From positions 1 through 18,829 of the forward strand of contig DVLH01000198.1 of NCBI GenBank assembly GCA_018715585.1: DNA of 18,829 nt, given 5' to 3'. Shown here piece by piece: positions 7,160-14,454 of this stretch. The translations under genes were made by a program, and so were the position numbers. The notes beneath the pieces were generated by a model. That model was not told where the DNA came from. It was given only the letters and a program-made list of their open reading frames with translations, and did not search any database. Within the stretch, counting starts at the first letter, position 1. The number at the start of each line of letters is the position of its first letter. Origin of the DNA: Candidatus Aphodomonas merdavium. GTDB taxonomy: Bacteria > Bacillota > Clostridia > Christensenellales > Aristaeellaceae.

Positions 7160-7975
7160 TCACGCTCCATCCGTTTGTTCCATCAGGGCCAGCATGGCCC
7201 GCGCGGCGCTTTCCGGCGCACAACGGCCCGGCAGGCCGCTTGCGCGCACCGCGCGCACGCCGAGCCGCCCGGTCGCCTCCAAGTCCACGCCGTAGGGTGC
7301 GCTGGCCAAATCCATCGCAAGCGCGCCCGGCAGCAGCGCGCTTTTGAGCGCGCTGTCCGCCACGGGCGCGGGTATGGTGTTGAAAAGGAAAGAATAATGA
7401 GGAAGGAAGGGGCCTTCCAAAGCGGCGGCGTCCATGCCGTCGCTTTGCGCCTGGGCACGGCTGCATGCGCGCCGGGCGGCTACTGTCACGCGCGCGCATA
7501 GCCCGCGCAGCCGCAGCGCCAGCGCGCGCCCGATACGGCCGTAGCCCAGCACGAGGCAGGCGCCGTCGTAAAGGCAGCTTTCGCTCTGGCTGATGGCCAG
7601 GCCGATGGCGCATTCCGCCGTGATGGCGGCATTTGCCTGTACAAACGCTTCGTCGGCGAGAGGGTCGATGCGGACGCAGCCTTTTTCCCGTACGGCTAAA
7701 GCAAGCGCCGGGCAGGCGCCGGCGGCGTAGACGCGCGCGCCATCGGCACAATAGGCCATGGCTTCCTCGATGGGAAGCGGCCGCTGTGCGTTCGGCGCAG
7801 GCGCGCAGCCGTCCCGCTCCGCGATGGGAAGGGGGAACACGGCCGCCTGGTAAAGCCCGCGCGGCGGCAGATCGTCGCCGCCATGGCCGATGAGCGCCAC
7901 CTCATGGCCCCGCGCTAGGGCGAGCGCTGTTAGCTTCCGGTTTCGTTCGTCCCCGCCGATGATGATCAGCCGCAT
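7160..7975 (-). CDS. spoVFA: Dipicolinate synthase subunit A
   Basis: This 271-residue subunit carries the NADPH-binding Rossmann fold of dipicolinate synthase. An N-terminal DpaA domain (MRLIIIGGDERNRKL) leads to GYGRIG at residues 144-149, the dinucleotide loop, then VTVAARR and a NTIPAPV segment typical of the family. It is slightly shorter than the Bacillus protein (about 297). The open frame extends about 110 codons upstream, but that extension overlaps the holin gene in another frame and is not protein-like. ATG 7975 follows GGGAGG (7986-7991, minus strand) by 10 bases, slightly long. It sits between the holin gene and spoVFB in one transcription direction. Dipicolinate production strongly implies a spore former. 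Confidence 0.93.
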   Translation of the reverse strand: MRLIIIGGDERNRKLTALALARGHEVALIGHGGDDLPPRGLYQAAVFPLPIAERDGCAPAPNAQRPLPIEEAMAYCADGARVYAAGACPALALAVREKGCVRIDPLADEAFVQANAAITAECAIGLAISQSESCLYDGACLVLGYGRIGRALALRLRGLCARVTVAARRACSRAQAQSDGMDAAALEGPFLPHYSFLFNTIPAPVADSALKSALLPGALAMDLASAPYGVDLEATGRLGVRAVRASGLPGRCAPESAARAMLALMEQTDGA

Positions 7976-8033
7976 GCCCGCATCGCCTCCCACAAGCAGG
8001 GTATGACGCGGTATGCCTGCGCGTGCGGCGCGC

Positions 8034-8441
8034 TCAGCCTTCTTTTGTTTCCTGCTGCCTGCCCAGCACTTCCAACAATTTCTGCGGCAGCGGCAGGCCG
8101 GCCAGCGCCGCATTTTCCACGATGGAAATTGCCTCGTTGACGATGTAAAACCATGCCGTGGCCGCGCGCACAAACGCGCTGTCCACCGTCGCGTCAATTT
8201 GCGCCGCAACGGAAAGCACCATGAGGATGAGCCCCTTGCGCAGCAGCCCGCGCAGCCCCGCACGGCTGTCCACGCGGCCTGTCTCCGTTTTGGGGCTTTT
8301 GCCAAGCACCGCTACGATCAGCCCGGAGACGTAGTCCATCGCCATCATTGCAACCAACAGGCGCAGCGTGTTGTCCCAGCCGCCCAGCAGGCGCAGCGCG
8401 CCCGCTCCGGCCCCGCGCAAAAAGTCCAAAATGCTTGACAT
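8034..8441 (-). CDS. Phage-type holin family protein (toxin secretion/phage lysis holin-like)
   Basis: This 135-residue protein has the layout of the Holin_4/TcdE-like family: a short N-terminus, hydrophobic segments (LRLLVAMMAMDYVSGLIVAVLG, GLILMVLSVAAQI, about 27-48 and 70-83), the conserved MDYVSG motif, a later semi-hydrophobic stretch (AATAWFYIVNEAISIVENA) and a charged C-terminus. Holins form membrane pores that release endolysins, toxins or small molecules. GGGAGG lies four to five bases before ATG 8441. No endolysin or other phage gene is nearby. It is the first gene of a minus-strand unit that continues 58 bases later into spoVFA and spoVFB, which suggests a host function, perhaps in sporulation. 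That role is inference. Confidence 0.85.
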   Translation of the reverse strand: MSSILDFLRGAGAGALRLLGGWDNTLRLLVAMMAMDYVSGLIVAVLGKSPKTETGRVDSRAGLRGLLRKGLILMVLSVAAQIDATVDSAFVRAATAWFYIVNEAISIVENAALAGLPLPQKLLEVLGRQQETKEG

Positions 8442-8463
8442 AACGCCTCCCGATTGCTATCCT
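8435..8463 (+). promoter_or_regulatory. Sigma-A promoter for leuS
   Basis: A perfect TTGACA (8435-8440) is followed after 17 bases by TATCCT (8458-8463). The -35 box lies inside the first codons of the divergent holin gene. Transcription would start near 8470, leaving a leader of about 45 bases, too short for a T-box. Confidence 0.6.
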
Positions 8464-8491
8464 ATTATATCGCGCAAGCGAACTATGCCAA
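8464..8491 (-). promoter_or_regulatory. Sigma-A-like promoter for the holin-spoVFA-spoVFB unit
   Basis: On the minus strand TTGGCA (8486-8491) and a perfect TATAAT (8464-8469) are 16 bases apart, 22 bases upstream of the holin start codon. The -10 boxes of this promoter and of the opposing leuS promoter are adjacent, so the two polymerase footprints must overlap. Confidence 0.7.
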
Positions 8492-8514
8492 TCTATGCGT
8501 AAGGGGACACAGCC

Positions 8515-10935
8515 ATGCAGATTGCCGAATACAATCCAGCTTCCATCGAGCCGAAATGGCAGAAAATCTGGGAAGAATCAGGCGCTTTCCGCGCTTTGGA
8601 CGACCATGCAATGCCCAAGTATTATTGCTTGATTGAATTCCCGTATCCATCCGGGGCGGGGCTGCACGTCGGCCATCCCCGCTCGAACACGGCGCTGGAC
8701 ATCATCGCCAGGAAACGCCGCATGGAAGGGTACAACGTGCTGTACCCCATCGGTTGGGACGCCTTTGGCTTGCCTACGGAAAACTTCGCCATCAAGAATA
8801 AAATCCATCCGCGCATCGTCACGGAAAAAAACGTCAACCACTTCCGCGAGCAGCTCAAGCGCATCGGCTTTTCGTTCGATTATTCCCGCGAGGTCAACAC
8901 GACGGACCCCGCCTACTATAAATGGACGCAATGGATCTTCCTCAAGCTCTTTGAAAATGGGCTGGCCTACAAAACCGAGATGCCCATCAACTGGTGCACC
9001 TCCTGCAAGATCGGCCTGGCAAACGAAGAGGTCGTCGACGGCCACTGCGAACGCTGCGGCGGCGAGGTCGTGCGGAAGGTGAAGAGCCAGTGGATGCTGC
9101 GCATCACCGATTATGCGCAGAAATTGATCGACGGCCTGGACCAGGTGGACTTTATCGAAAAGGTCAAAACGCAGCAGCGCAACTGGATCGGCCGCTCTAC
9201 CGGCGCGGAGGTGGAATTTGCGCTGGAAGGCCTTGCGGACAAGCTGCGCGTGTTCACCACGCGCCCGGATACGCTCTTTGGCGCGACGTATATGGTCGTC
9301 AGCCCCGAGCATCCGCTGATGGAAAAATACAAAGACCGCATCGCCAATTACGATGCGCTGATGGAATACCGCGCGCAGGCCGCCCGCAAGAGCGATTTTG
9401 AGCGCACGGAGCTTGCCAAGGAAAAGACGGGCGTGGAAATCGAAGGGCTTCGCGCCATCAACCCCGTCAACGGCAAATCCATCCCCATCTGGGTGAGCGA
9501 CTATGTGCTCATGAGCTACGGTACGGGCGCAATCATGGCCGTCCCGGGGCATGACACGCGCGACTGGGCGTTTGCAAAGAAGTTCGGCCTGCCCATCGTT
9601 GAGGTCGTCGCCGGCGGCGATGTGACGAAAGAGGCGTACACCGATATCGCCGAGGGCACGATGGTCAACTCCGGCTTCCTCGACGGCATGACAGTCGAAG
9701 AGGCGAAAAAGGCGATCACCCGTTTCCTGACGGAAAAGGGGCTGGGACGCGAAAAGGTCAACTTCAAGCTGCGCGACTGGGTGTTCTCCCGCCAGCGCTA
9801 TTGGGGCGAGCCGATCCCGCTTGTTTACTGCGAGCATTGCGGCGGCTGGGTGCCGCTGCCGGAAGATCAGCTCCCGCTGCTCTTGCCGGACGTGAACAAC
9901 TACGAGCCCACGGACAACGGCGAAAGCCCGCTGGCCGCGATGACCGACTGGGTGAACACCACATGCCCCGTCTGCGGCGGCCCCGCAAAGCGCGAAACGG
10001 ACACCATGCCGCAATGGGCTGGGTCGAGCTGGTACTTCCTGCGCTATATGGATCCGCACAACGACAAGGCGCTCGCCAGCCCGGAAGCCCTGCGCTATTG
10101 GGGCCCGGTGGATTGGTATAACGGCGGCATGGAGCATACGACGCTGCACCTGCTCTATAGCCGCTTCTGGCACCGCTTCCTCTACGACATCGGCGTGGTG
10201 CCGTTCCCGGAGCCGTATCAGAAGCGCACGTCGCACGGCATGATCCTCGGCGCCAACGGCGAGAAGATGAGCAAATCCCGCGGGAACGTCATCAACCCCG
10301 ACGAGGTCATCGACCAGATCGGCGCCGACGCGTTCCGCGTGTATGAGATGTTCATGGGCGCGTTCGACCAGGCGATCCCCTGGTCCACCAACGGCGCGAT
10401 TGGCTGCCGCCGCTTCCTGGAGCGCGTGTGGCGCTTGCAGGAGATGATGGTGGAGGATGACGGCGTGCGCAAAGCGCTGATGGCGGATGTGCACAGCTGC
10501 ATCAAGAAGGTCGGTGAGGACTACGAGCGCATGAAGTTCAACACGGCGCTGGCCGCGATGATGTCGCTCGTCAACGAAATCTACGCCACCGGCAAGATTA
10601 CCCGCGGCGAGCTGAAAATCCTCGTGCAACTGCTCAACCCGGCCGCCCCGCACATCACCGAGGAGATCTGGCAAAACATCGGCGAGAAGGATTCGCTCGT
10701 GCGCCATCCCTGGCCCAAGTGGGACGAAAAGGCAATGGTGCGCGACGAGGTGGAAATTGCCATTCAGATCAACGGCAAGGTGCGCGGCCGCATGATGGTG
10801 CCCGCCTCGCTCACGCCGGAAGAAGCGCAAAAAACGCTGCCGGAGACGGATGAGGTGAAGGCTGCCGTTGCCGGGCGCACCATTCGCAAGCTGATCTATG
10901 TTCAGGGCAGGCTGCTTAACATTGTTGTAGGATAA
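8515..10935 (+). CDS. leuS: Leucyl-tRNA synthetase
   Basis: This 806-residue class I synthetase, normal length for bacterial LeuRS, attaches leucine to tRNA(Leu) in the cytosol. HVGH at residues 51-54 is the HIGH motif and KMSKS at 584-588 the second ATP signature. A zinc ribbon (CTSC 161-164, CERC 178-181) is inserted early. The CP1 editing domain includes TTRPDTLFGATYMVVSPEH and YGTGAIMAVPGHDTRD, whose Asp anchors the amino group of misactivated amino acids. A second ribbon (CEHC...CPVC) precedes the PQWAGSSWYFLRYMDP block. ATG 8515 follows AAGGGGA (8501-8507). The gene has its own promoter and a leader too short for a T-box, unlike proS downstream. Confidence 0.98.
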   Translation: MQIAEYNPASIEPKWQKIWEESGAFRALDDHAMPKYYCLIEFPYPSGAGLHVGHPRSNTALDIIARKRRMEGYNVLYPIGWDAFGLPTENFAIKNKIHPRIVTEKNVNHFREQLKRIGFSFDYSREVNTTDPAYYKWTQWIFLKLFENGLAYKTEMPINWCTSCKIGLANEEVVDGHCERCGGEVVRKVKSQWMLRITDYAQKLIDGLDQVDFIEKVKTQQRNWIGRSTGAEVEFALEGLADKLRVFTTRPDTLFGATYMVVSPEHPLMEKYKDRIANYDALMEYRAQAARKSDFERTELAKEKTGVEIEGLRAINPVNGKSIPIWVSDYVLMSYGTGAIMAVPGHDTRDWAFAKKFGLPIVEVVAGGDVTKEAYTDIAEGTMVNSGFLDGMTVEEAKKAITRFLTEKGLGREKVNFKLRDWVFSRQRYWGEPIPLVYCEHCGGWVPLPEDQLPLLLPDVNNYEPTDNGESPLAAMTDWVNTTCPVCGGPAKRETDTMPQWAGSSWYFLRYMDPHNDKALASPEALRYWGPVDWYNGGMEHTTLHLLYSRFWHRFLYDIGVVPFPEPYQKRTSHGMILGANGEKMSKSRGNVINPDEVIDQIGADAFRVYEMFMGAFDQAIPWSTNGAIGCRRFLERVWRLQEMMVEDDGVRKALMADVHSCIKKVGEDYERMKFNTALAAMMSLVNEIYATGKITRGELKILVQLLNPAAPHITEEIWQNIGEKDSLVRHPWPKWDEKAMVRDEVEIAIQINGKVRGRMMVPASLTPEEAQKTLPETDEVKAAVAGRTIRKLIYVQGRLLNIVVG

Positions 10936-10941
10936 ACGCCG

Positions 10942-10969
10942 GTGCGGGAGGGGCCAGCCCCTCCCGCAC
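10942..10969 (+). terminator. Perfect 12-bp hairpin after leuS, lacking a T-run
   Basis: GTGCGGGAGGGG (10942-10953) and CCCCTCCCGCAC (10958-10969) pair perfectly around CCAG. Neither strand has a following T-run, so it is not a textbook intrinsic terminator. It may mark the 3' end or protect the leuS mRNA. Confidence 0.45.
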
Positions 10970-10991
10970 GCAAAACGCGCGCGAAAGGCTC

Positions 10992-11020
10992 TTTACAAGC
11001 GCGCATTTGTTTTGTATAAT
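10992..11020 (+). promoter_or_regulatory. Strong sigma-A promoter of proS
   Basis: TTTACA (10992-10997, five of six) and a perfect TATAAT (11015-11020) are separated by 17 bases. The expected start near 11027 coincides with the beginning of the T-box leader. Confidence 0.85.
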
Positions 11021-11026
11021 ATCCCG

Positions 11027-11246
11027 GTTGCCATGGGCAGGAACGCGGCTGCCGCCTTTCCGCAGAGAGCGCGCCAACGGTGCGAGGCGCGCGTGAGGCA
11101 CTTCCGTTTCCGGCCTGCCGTGGACATGGCTGCGGTTGGCGTCCGGTAAAGCGCCGCGAGCGGACGCGCATGGCGCGTCAAGCAGGGTGGTACCGCGAAG
11201 CGCGCCTTCGTCCCGGCAGTGGGGCGCGGGCGTATTTATTTTTGCC
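11027..11246 (+). promoter_or_regulatory. T-box riboswitch controlling proS
   Basis: The hallmark T-box AGGGTGGTACCGCG is at 11184-11197, where uncharged tRNA pairs in the antiterminator. Stem I has a base helix GGCAGG/CCTGCC (11036-11041 with 11114-11119), an AGAGAG segment and an apical GCGCGCC/GGCGCGC hairpin with a GGTGCGAGG-type loop. Two CCG proline triplets lie on its 3' side (11104-11106, 11110-11112), either of which could be the specifier. Stem III is GCGTCCG/CGGACGC (11139-11145 with 11161-11167). The terminator pairs CCTTCGTCCC (11205-11214) with GGGGCGCGGG (11221-11230), followed by TATTTATTTTT. Known logic: uncharged tRNA(Pro) stabilises antitermination and switches proS on. Confidence 0.93.
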
Positions 11247-11265
11247 GTCAATGGGAGGGAAAACC

Positions 11266-12708
11266 GTGGCCAACAAGAACGAACAGGAATTTGTCAAGCA
11301 CATCACCCCGCGTTCGGAAGACTTTTCTCAGTGGTATACCGACGTAATCTTGCAGACGGGGCTGGTCGATTATGCGCCGGTGCGCGGCTGTATGGTCATC
11401 AAGCCCTATGGCTATGCCATCTGGGAGCGCATCCAGCAGGAGATGGATAAGCGCTTTAAGGCGACGGGGCATGAAAACTGCTACATGCCCATGCTCATCC
11501 CCGAGAGCCTGCTGCTCAAGGAGGCGGAGCATGTGGAAGGGTTTGCACCCGAGGTGGCGTGGGTAACCCAGGGCGGGACGGAGACGCTGCAGGAGCGCCT
11601 GGCGATCCGCCCCACGAGTGAGACCATCTTCTGTACCATGTACGCCAAATGGGTGCAGAGCTGGCGCGATTTGCCGCTGAAATACAACCAGTGGTGCTCC
11701 GTCATGCGCTGGGAAAAGAGTACGCGCCCCTTCCTGCGCACGAGCGAATTCCTCTGGCAGGAGGGCCACACCATCCACGCCACGGTGGAAGAGGCCGAGC
11801 AGGAGACGATGCAGATGCTCGAGATTTACCGCGAGGTTGCGGAGGACATCCTGGCGCTGCCCGTCTATTGCGGACGCAAGAGCGAAAAAGAAAAATTTGC
11901 CGGCGCGCGCGCCACCTACAGCATGGAGGCCATGATGCAGGACGGCAAGGCGCTGCAGGCGGGCACATCGCATTTCTTCGGCACCAACTTTTCGCAGGCG
12001 TACGGCATCCAGTTCCTCAACAAGGAAGGCAAGCTGGAATATGCGCAGGAGACGAGCTGGGGCGTTTCCACCCGCCTCATCGGCGCCATCATCATGACGC
12101 ACGGCGACGAGCGCGGGCTGCGCCTGCCGCCGAATATCGCGCCCATCCAGGCCGTCGTGCTGCCCATCGCGGCGCACAAGCCGGGCGTGCTCGAGGGCGC
12201 CAAGGCCGTTGCCGACCGCCTGAGCGCCGCGGGCATCCGCGTGCATTTTGACGCGCGCGACACCGTCTCCCCCGGCTGGAAGTTCAACGAGTGGGAGCTC
12301 AAGGGCGTGCCGGTGCGCATCGAGGTGGGCCCGCGCGATCTGGCCAACGGCCAGGCAATGATTGCCCGCCGCGACACGTTTGAAAAGAAAGCGCTGCCGC
12401 TGGAGGGGCTGGAGGACGCCATCCGCGCGCTGCTGGTGGAGATCCAGCAGACGATGTTCGAGCAGGCCAAGGCGTTCCGCGACGAGCACACCCGCGTCGT
12501 GCACACCTATGACGAGCTGTGCGCTGCCGTGGACGGGGGATTTGCCAAGGGCATGTGGTGTGGCGATCCCGCCTGCGAAGAAAAGCTCAAGGCGGAAATG
12601 AACGCCACCACGCGCAACATGCCCTTTGACCAGACGCCCTGCGGCGACGTATGCTGTATTTGCGGCAAGCCGGCCGACAAGGTGATGTATTTCGCCAAAG
12701 CGTATTGA
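11266..12708 (+). CDS. proS: Prolyl-tRNA synthetase, archaeal/eukaryotic-like (type 3) without editing insertion
   Basis: This 480-residue class II synthetase charges tRNA(Pro). RPTSETIFCTMYAKWVQSWRD, the VMRWEKSTRPFLRTSEFLWQEGHT segment (motif 2) and the THGDERGLRLPPNIAPIQ block (motif 3 and junction) mark the catalytic core. An anticodon-binding domain follows, then the C-terminal zinc-like domain with CGDPAC and CCIC, ending in Tyr as is usual for this class. Length and order match the short ProS type 3; the roughly 180-residue INS editing domain of the long bacterial type is absent. I place the start at GTG 11266 because GGGAGGG (11253-11259) precedes it and MANKNEQEFV fits the family; an upstream frame would run into the T-box. 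Expression should respond to uncharged tRNA(Pro). Confidence 0.96.
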   Translation: MANKNEQEFVKHITPRSEDFSQWYTDVILQTGLVDYAPVRGCMVIKPYGYAIWERIQQEMDKRFKATGHENCYMPMLIPESLLLKEAEHVEGFAPEVAWVTQGGTETLQERLAIRPTSETIFCTMYAKWVQSWRDLPLKYNQWCSVMRWEKSTRPFLRTSEFLWQEGHTIHATVEEAEQETMQMLEIYREVAEDILALPVYCGRKSEKEKFAGARATYSMEAMMQDGKALQAGTSHFFGTNFSQAYGIQFLNKEGKLEYAQETSWGVSTRLIGAIIMTHGDERGLRLPPNIAPIQAVVLPIAAHKPGVLEGAKAVADRLSAAGIRVHFDARDTVSPGWKFNEWELKGVPVRIEVGPRDLANGQAMIARRDTFEKKALPLEGLEDAIRALLVEIQQTMFEQAKAFRDEHTRVVHTYDELCAAVDGGFAKGMWCGDPACEEKLKAEMNATTRNMPFDQTPCGDVCCICGKPADKVMYFAKAY

Positions 12709-12716
12709 TGCAAACT

Positions 12717-12753
12717 GCCTGCCGGCGGGAACATTGCCGCGCCGGCGGGCTTT
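12717..12753 (+). terminator. GC-rich terminator hairpin after proS
   Basis: GCCTGCCGGCG (12717-12727) pairs with CGCCGGCGGGC (12740-12750), 11 pairs including one G-U, followed by only TTT. Position after the proS stop supports a terminator despite the short T-run. Confidence 0.6.
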
Positions 12754-12767
12754 CCAGGACGGATTGA

Positions 12768-12800
12768 GGAACGGTGCGCGCCGTTCCCCTTCGCTTTTTT
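12768..12800 (+). terminator. Second hairpin between proS and the FAD-dehydrogenase gene
   Basis: GGAACGG (12768-12774) pairs with CCGTTCC (12781-12787), with six T at 12795-12800 eight bases past the stem. The gap makes it a weak or backup terminator. Its stem resembles the terminator after rplT. Confidence 0.4.
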
Positions 12801-12830
12801 CATGCAACGCAGCGACAAGGAGGAGCCGAA

Positions 12831-14246
12831 ATGTCCGAAACGTTACAATACGACGCCGTCATCATTGGCGCAGGCCCGGCAGGGATTTTTACCGCCTTGG
12901 AGATTTCCGAAAAGAAGCCGGACGCCCGCGTGCTCATCGTCGATATGGGGCGTGCGCTGAAAAGCCGTGTCTGCCCCATGCGCACCACGGGCAAATGCAT
13001 GAACTGCCAGCCCTGCGCCATCGTACATGGCTGGGCGGGCGCGGGCGCATTTTCCGACGGCAAGCTCTCGCTTTCGCCGGAGGTGGGCGGCCATATATCC
13101 GATTATGTCGGCGAAAAAGAGGCGATGGCGCTTTTGCGCTACGCTGACGAACAGTATCTCCGCTTTGGCGCGCCACAGGAGATCCATGGGCTCAACACGC
13201 CGATGGTGGACCATTTCCGCTATGAGGCGTCCAAACATAACATTCATCTCGTCCCTTGCCCTGTGCGACATCTGGGTACGGAGCATGCGGCGGCCGTCCT
13301 GGGCGCGATGTATGATCATCTGATTGAAAAGACGAACACGGAATTTGCCGAGCGCACGGCTGCGCAGGAGCTGCTCGTGGAGGATGGGCATATCCGTGGC
13401 GTGGTGCTTCAGGATGCGCAGGGGAACAGGCGCCAGTGCCGCGCGCCGTTCGTCGTAGCCGCGCCGGGCCGCGGCGGCGCCGCCTGGCTGGCGGAGCAGA
13501 GCCACGCACTTGGGCTGGAAGTGCTCAACAACGAAGTGGACATCGGCGTGCGCGTGGAAGTGCCAAACGCCGTCATGGACCATCTGACCGAGCACCTCTA
13601 TGAGGCGAAGCTGATCTACTATTCCGACACGTACGAAAACAAGGTGCGCACGTTCTGCATGAACCCGGGCGGCGTCGTCAGCGAGGAGCACTATGAGGGC
13701 GGCATTGCCGTCGTCAACGGCCACAGCTACGGCGACAAATCGCTCTGGACGGAGAATACCAACTTTTCCATCCTTGTCTCCACCCACTTTACCGAGCCGT
13801 TCAACCAGCCCATCGAGTATGGCCGCTACATCGCCAAGCTGGCCAACATGCTCACGGGCGGCCCGATTATGGTGCAGCGCCTGGGCGACTTGCTGCAGGG
13901 CCGCCGCACGGATGCGTCGCGCTTGGCCAAATCCACCACGCGCCCCACGCTTTCCAGCGCCGTCCCGGGCGATTTGAGCTTCGTGTTGCCCAACCGCTAC
14001 CTGCAATCCATCGTGGAGGCGCTGCGCGCGTTTGACAAGCTGGCACCCGGCCTCTACAGCCGCAATACGCTGCTGTATGGCGTAGAGGTCAAGTTCTATT
14101 CCTCCAAGGTGTCCGTGGCCAACAACTTTGAAACGAAAGTGGCAGGGCTCTATACCATCGGCGACGGCGCGGGCATTACGCGCGGGCTAATGCAGGCCAG
14201 CTGCACGGGCGTCGTGGTGGCGCGGGATATCGTCTCCAAGCTGTGA
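12831..14246 (+). CDS. FAD-dependent dehydrogenase of the COG2509 type
   Basis: This 471-residue soluble flavoprotein begins with a dinucleotide-binding fold (DAVIIGAGPAGIFTALEIS, about residues 8-26). CPMRTTGKCMNCQPCAIVHGWAGAGAFSDGKL forms a conserved Cys-rich stretch (about 49-80) diagnostic of this uncharacterised family. VVAAPGRGG and the C-terminal GLYTIGDGAGITRGLMQASCTGVVVA are the remaining FAD-contact blocks. ATG 12831 has an excellent AAGGAGGAG about five bases upstream; the frame extends upstream without a better start. It stands alone between the proS terminators and the infC promoter, and I see no clear promoter of its own, so readthrough from proS is possible. Substrate is unknown. 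The Cys cluster could be redox-active or bind a metal, but that is inference. Confidence 0.88.
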   Translation: MSETLQYDAVIIGAGPAGIFTALEISEKKPDARVLIVDMGRALKSRVCPMRTTGKCMNCQPCAIVHGWAGAGAFSDGKLSLSPEVGGHISDYVGEKEAMALLRYADEQYLRFGAPQEIHGLNTPMVDHFRYEASKHNIHLVPCPVRHLGTEHAAAVLGAMYDHLIEKTNTEFAERTAAQELLVEDGHIRGVVLQDAQGNRRQCRAPFVVAAPGRGGAAWLAEQSHALGLEVLNNEVDIGVRVEVPNAVMDHLTEHLYEAKLIYYSDTYENKVRTFCMNPGGVVSEEHYEGGIAVVNGHSYGDKSLWTENTNFSILVSTHFTEPFNQPIEYGRYIAKLANMLTGGPIMVQRLGDLLQGRRTDASRLAKSTTRPTLSSAVPGDLSFVLPNRYLQSIVEALRAFDKLAPGLYSRNTLLYGVEVKFYSSKVSVANNFETKVAGLYTIGDGAGITRGLMQASCTGVVVARDIVSKL

Positions 14247-14287
14247 GCTGCGGTAGAAAAAATATCCTTTCCGGCCCCTCCGGGGGA

Positions 14288-14316
14288 TTGACAGAACGCA
14301 CCTTGCATGGTAAAAT
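14288..14316 (+). promoter_or_regulatory. Strong sigma-A promoter of the infC-rpmI-rplT operon
   Basis: A perfect TTGACA (14288-14293) and TAAAAT (14311-14316, five of six) are 17 bases apart. Transcription should begin near 14323 and run through the attenuator leader. Confidence 0.85.
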
Positions 14317-14322
14317 AAGCGT

Positions 14323-14430
14323 CGCTGTAAGTGGAAGCCGCCCGCTTCTCACCCGCCGGCAAAGGCCAGGCGCGGTTGTGGCAAGTAGTTTTGCTATGCT
14401 CTGAGAGCGGGTGTTTATCCCGCTCTTTTG
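14323..14430 (+). promoter_or_regulatory. L20-type attenuator leader of infC-rpmI-rplT
   Basis: Three mutually exclusive pairings are visible. The terminator is AGAGCGGG (14404-14411) with CCCGCTCT (14419-14426), followed by TTTG. An antiterminator pairs CCCGCT and CTCA (14341-14346, 14348-14351) with TGAGAGCGGG (14402-14411), ten pairs with one bulged T. An upstream hairpin, GTGGAAGC (14331-14338) with GCTTCTCAC (14344-14352), would occupy the antiterminator strand. In Firmicutes excess ribosomal protein L20 is known to promote termination in the leader of this operon. The gene order supports the same role, although I did not match the L20-binding site itself. Confidence 0.75.
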
Positions 14431-14454
14431 TATTTCTTAAGGAGGTGTATCGGT

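Noticed and set aside
7976..8305. N-terminal extension of SpoVFA (about 110 codons)
   Set aside because: It overlaps the holin gene in another frame, its translation is Arg/Cys/Trp-rich noise, and family alignment starts at MRLIIIGG (7975).
8034..8441. Holin as evidence of a prophage
   Set aside because: No endolysin, integrase, structural gene or attachment repeat is present, and neighbours are ordinary chromosomal genes.
8464..8514. T-box or other riboswitch before leuS
   Set aside because: The leader is only about 45 bases and contains no T-box sequence or hairpin.
8578..10830. Minus-strand open frame of 750 codons opposite leuS
   Set aside because: Antisense shadow: His/Arg/Val-rich composition, no motifs, while the plus strand encodes an unmistakable LeuRS.
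11248..12807. Minus-strand open frame of 519 codons opposite proS
   Set aside because: Shadow of proS; no start signal or domain.
14271..14286. CCCC-TCC-GGGG hairpin after the FAD-dehydrogenase gene as a terminator
   Set aside because: Stem of only four pairs with no following T-run on the plus strand; it is as likely to be chance in GC-rich DNA.
14428..14454. TTG start for infC at 14428
   Set aside because: It lies in the T-run of the leader terminator, upstream of the ribosome binding site.
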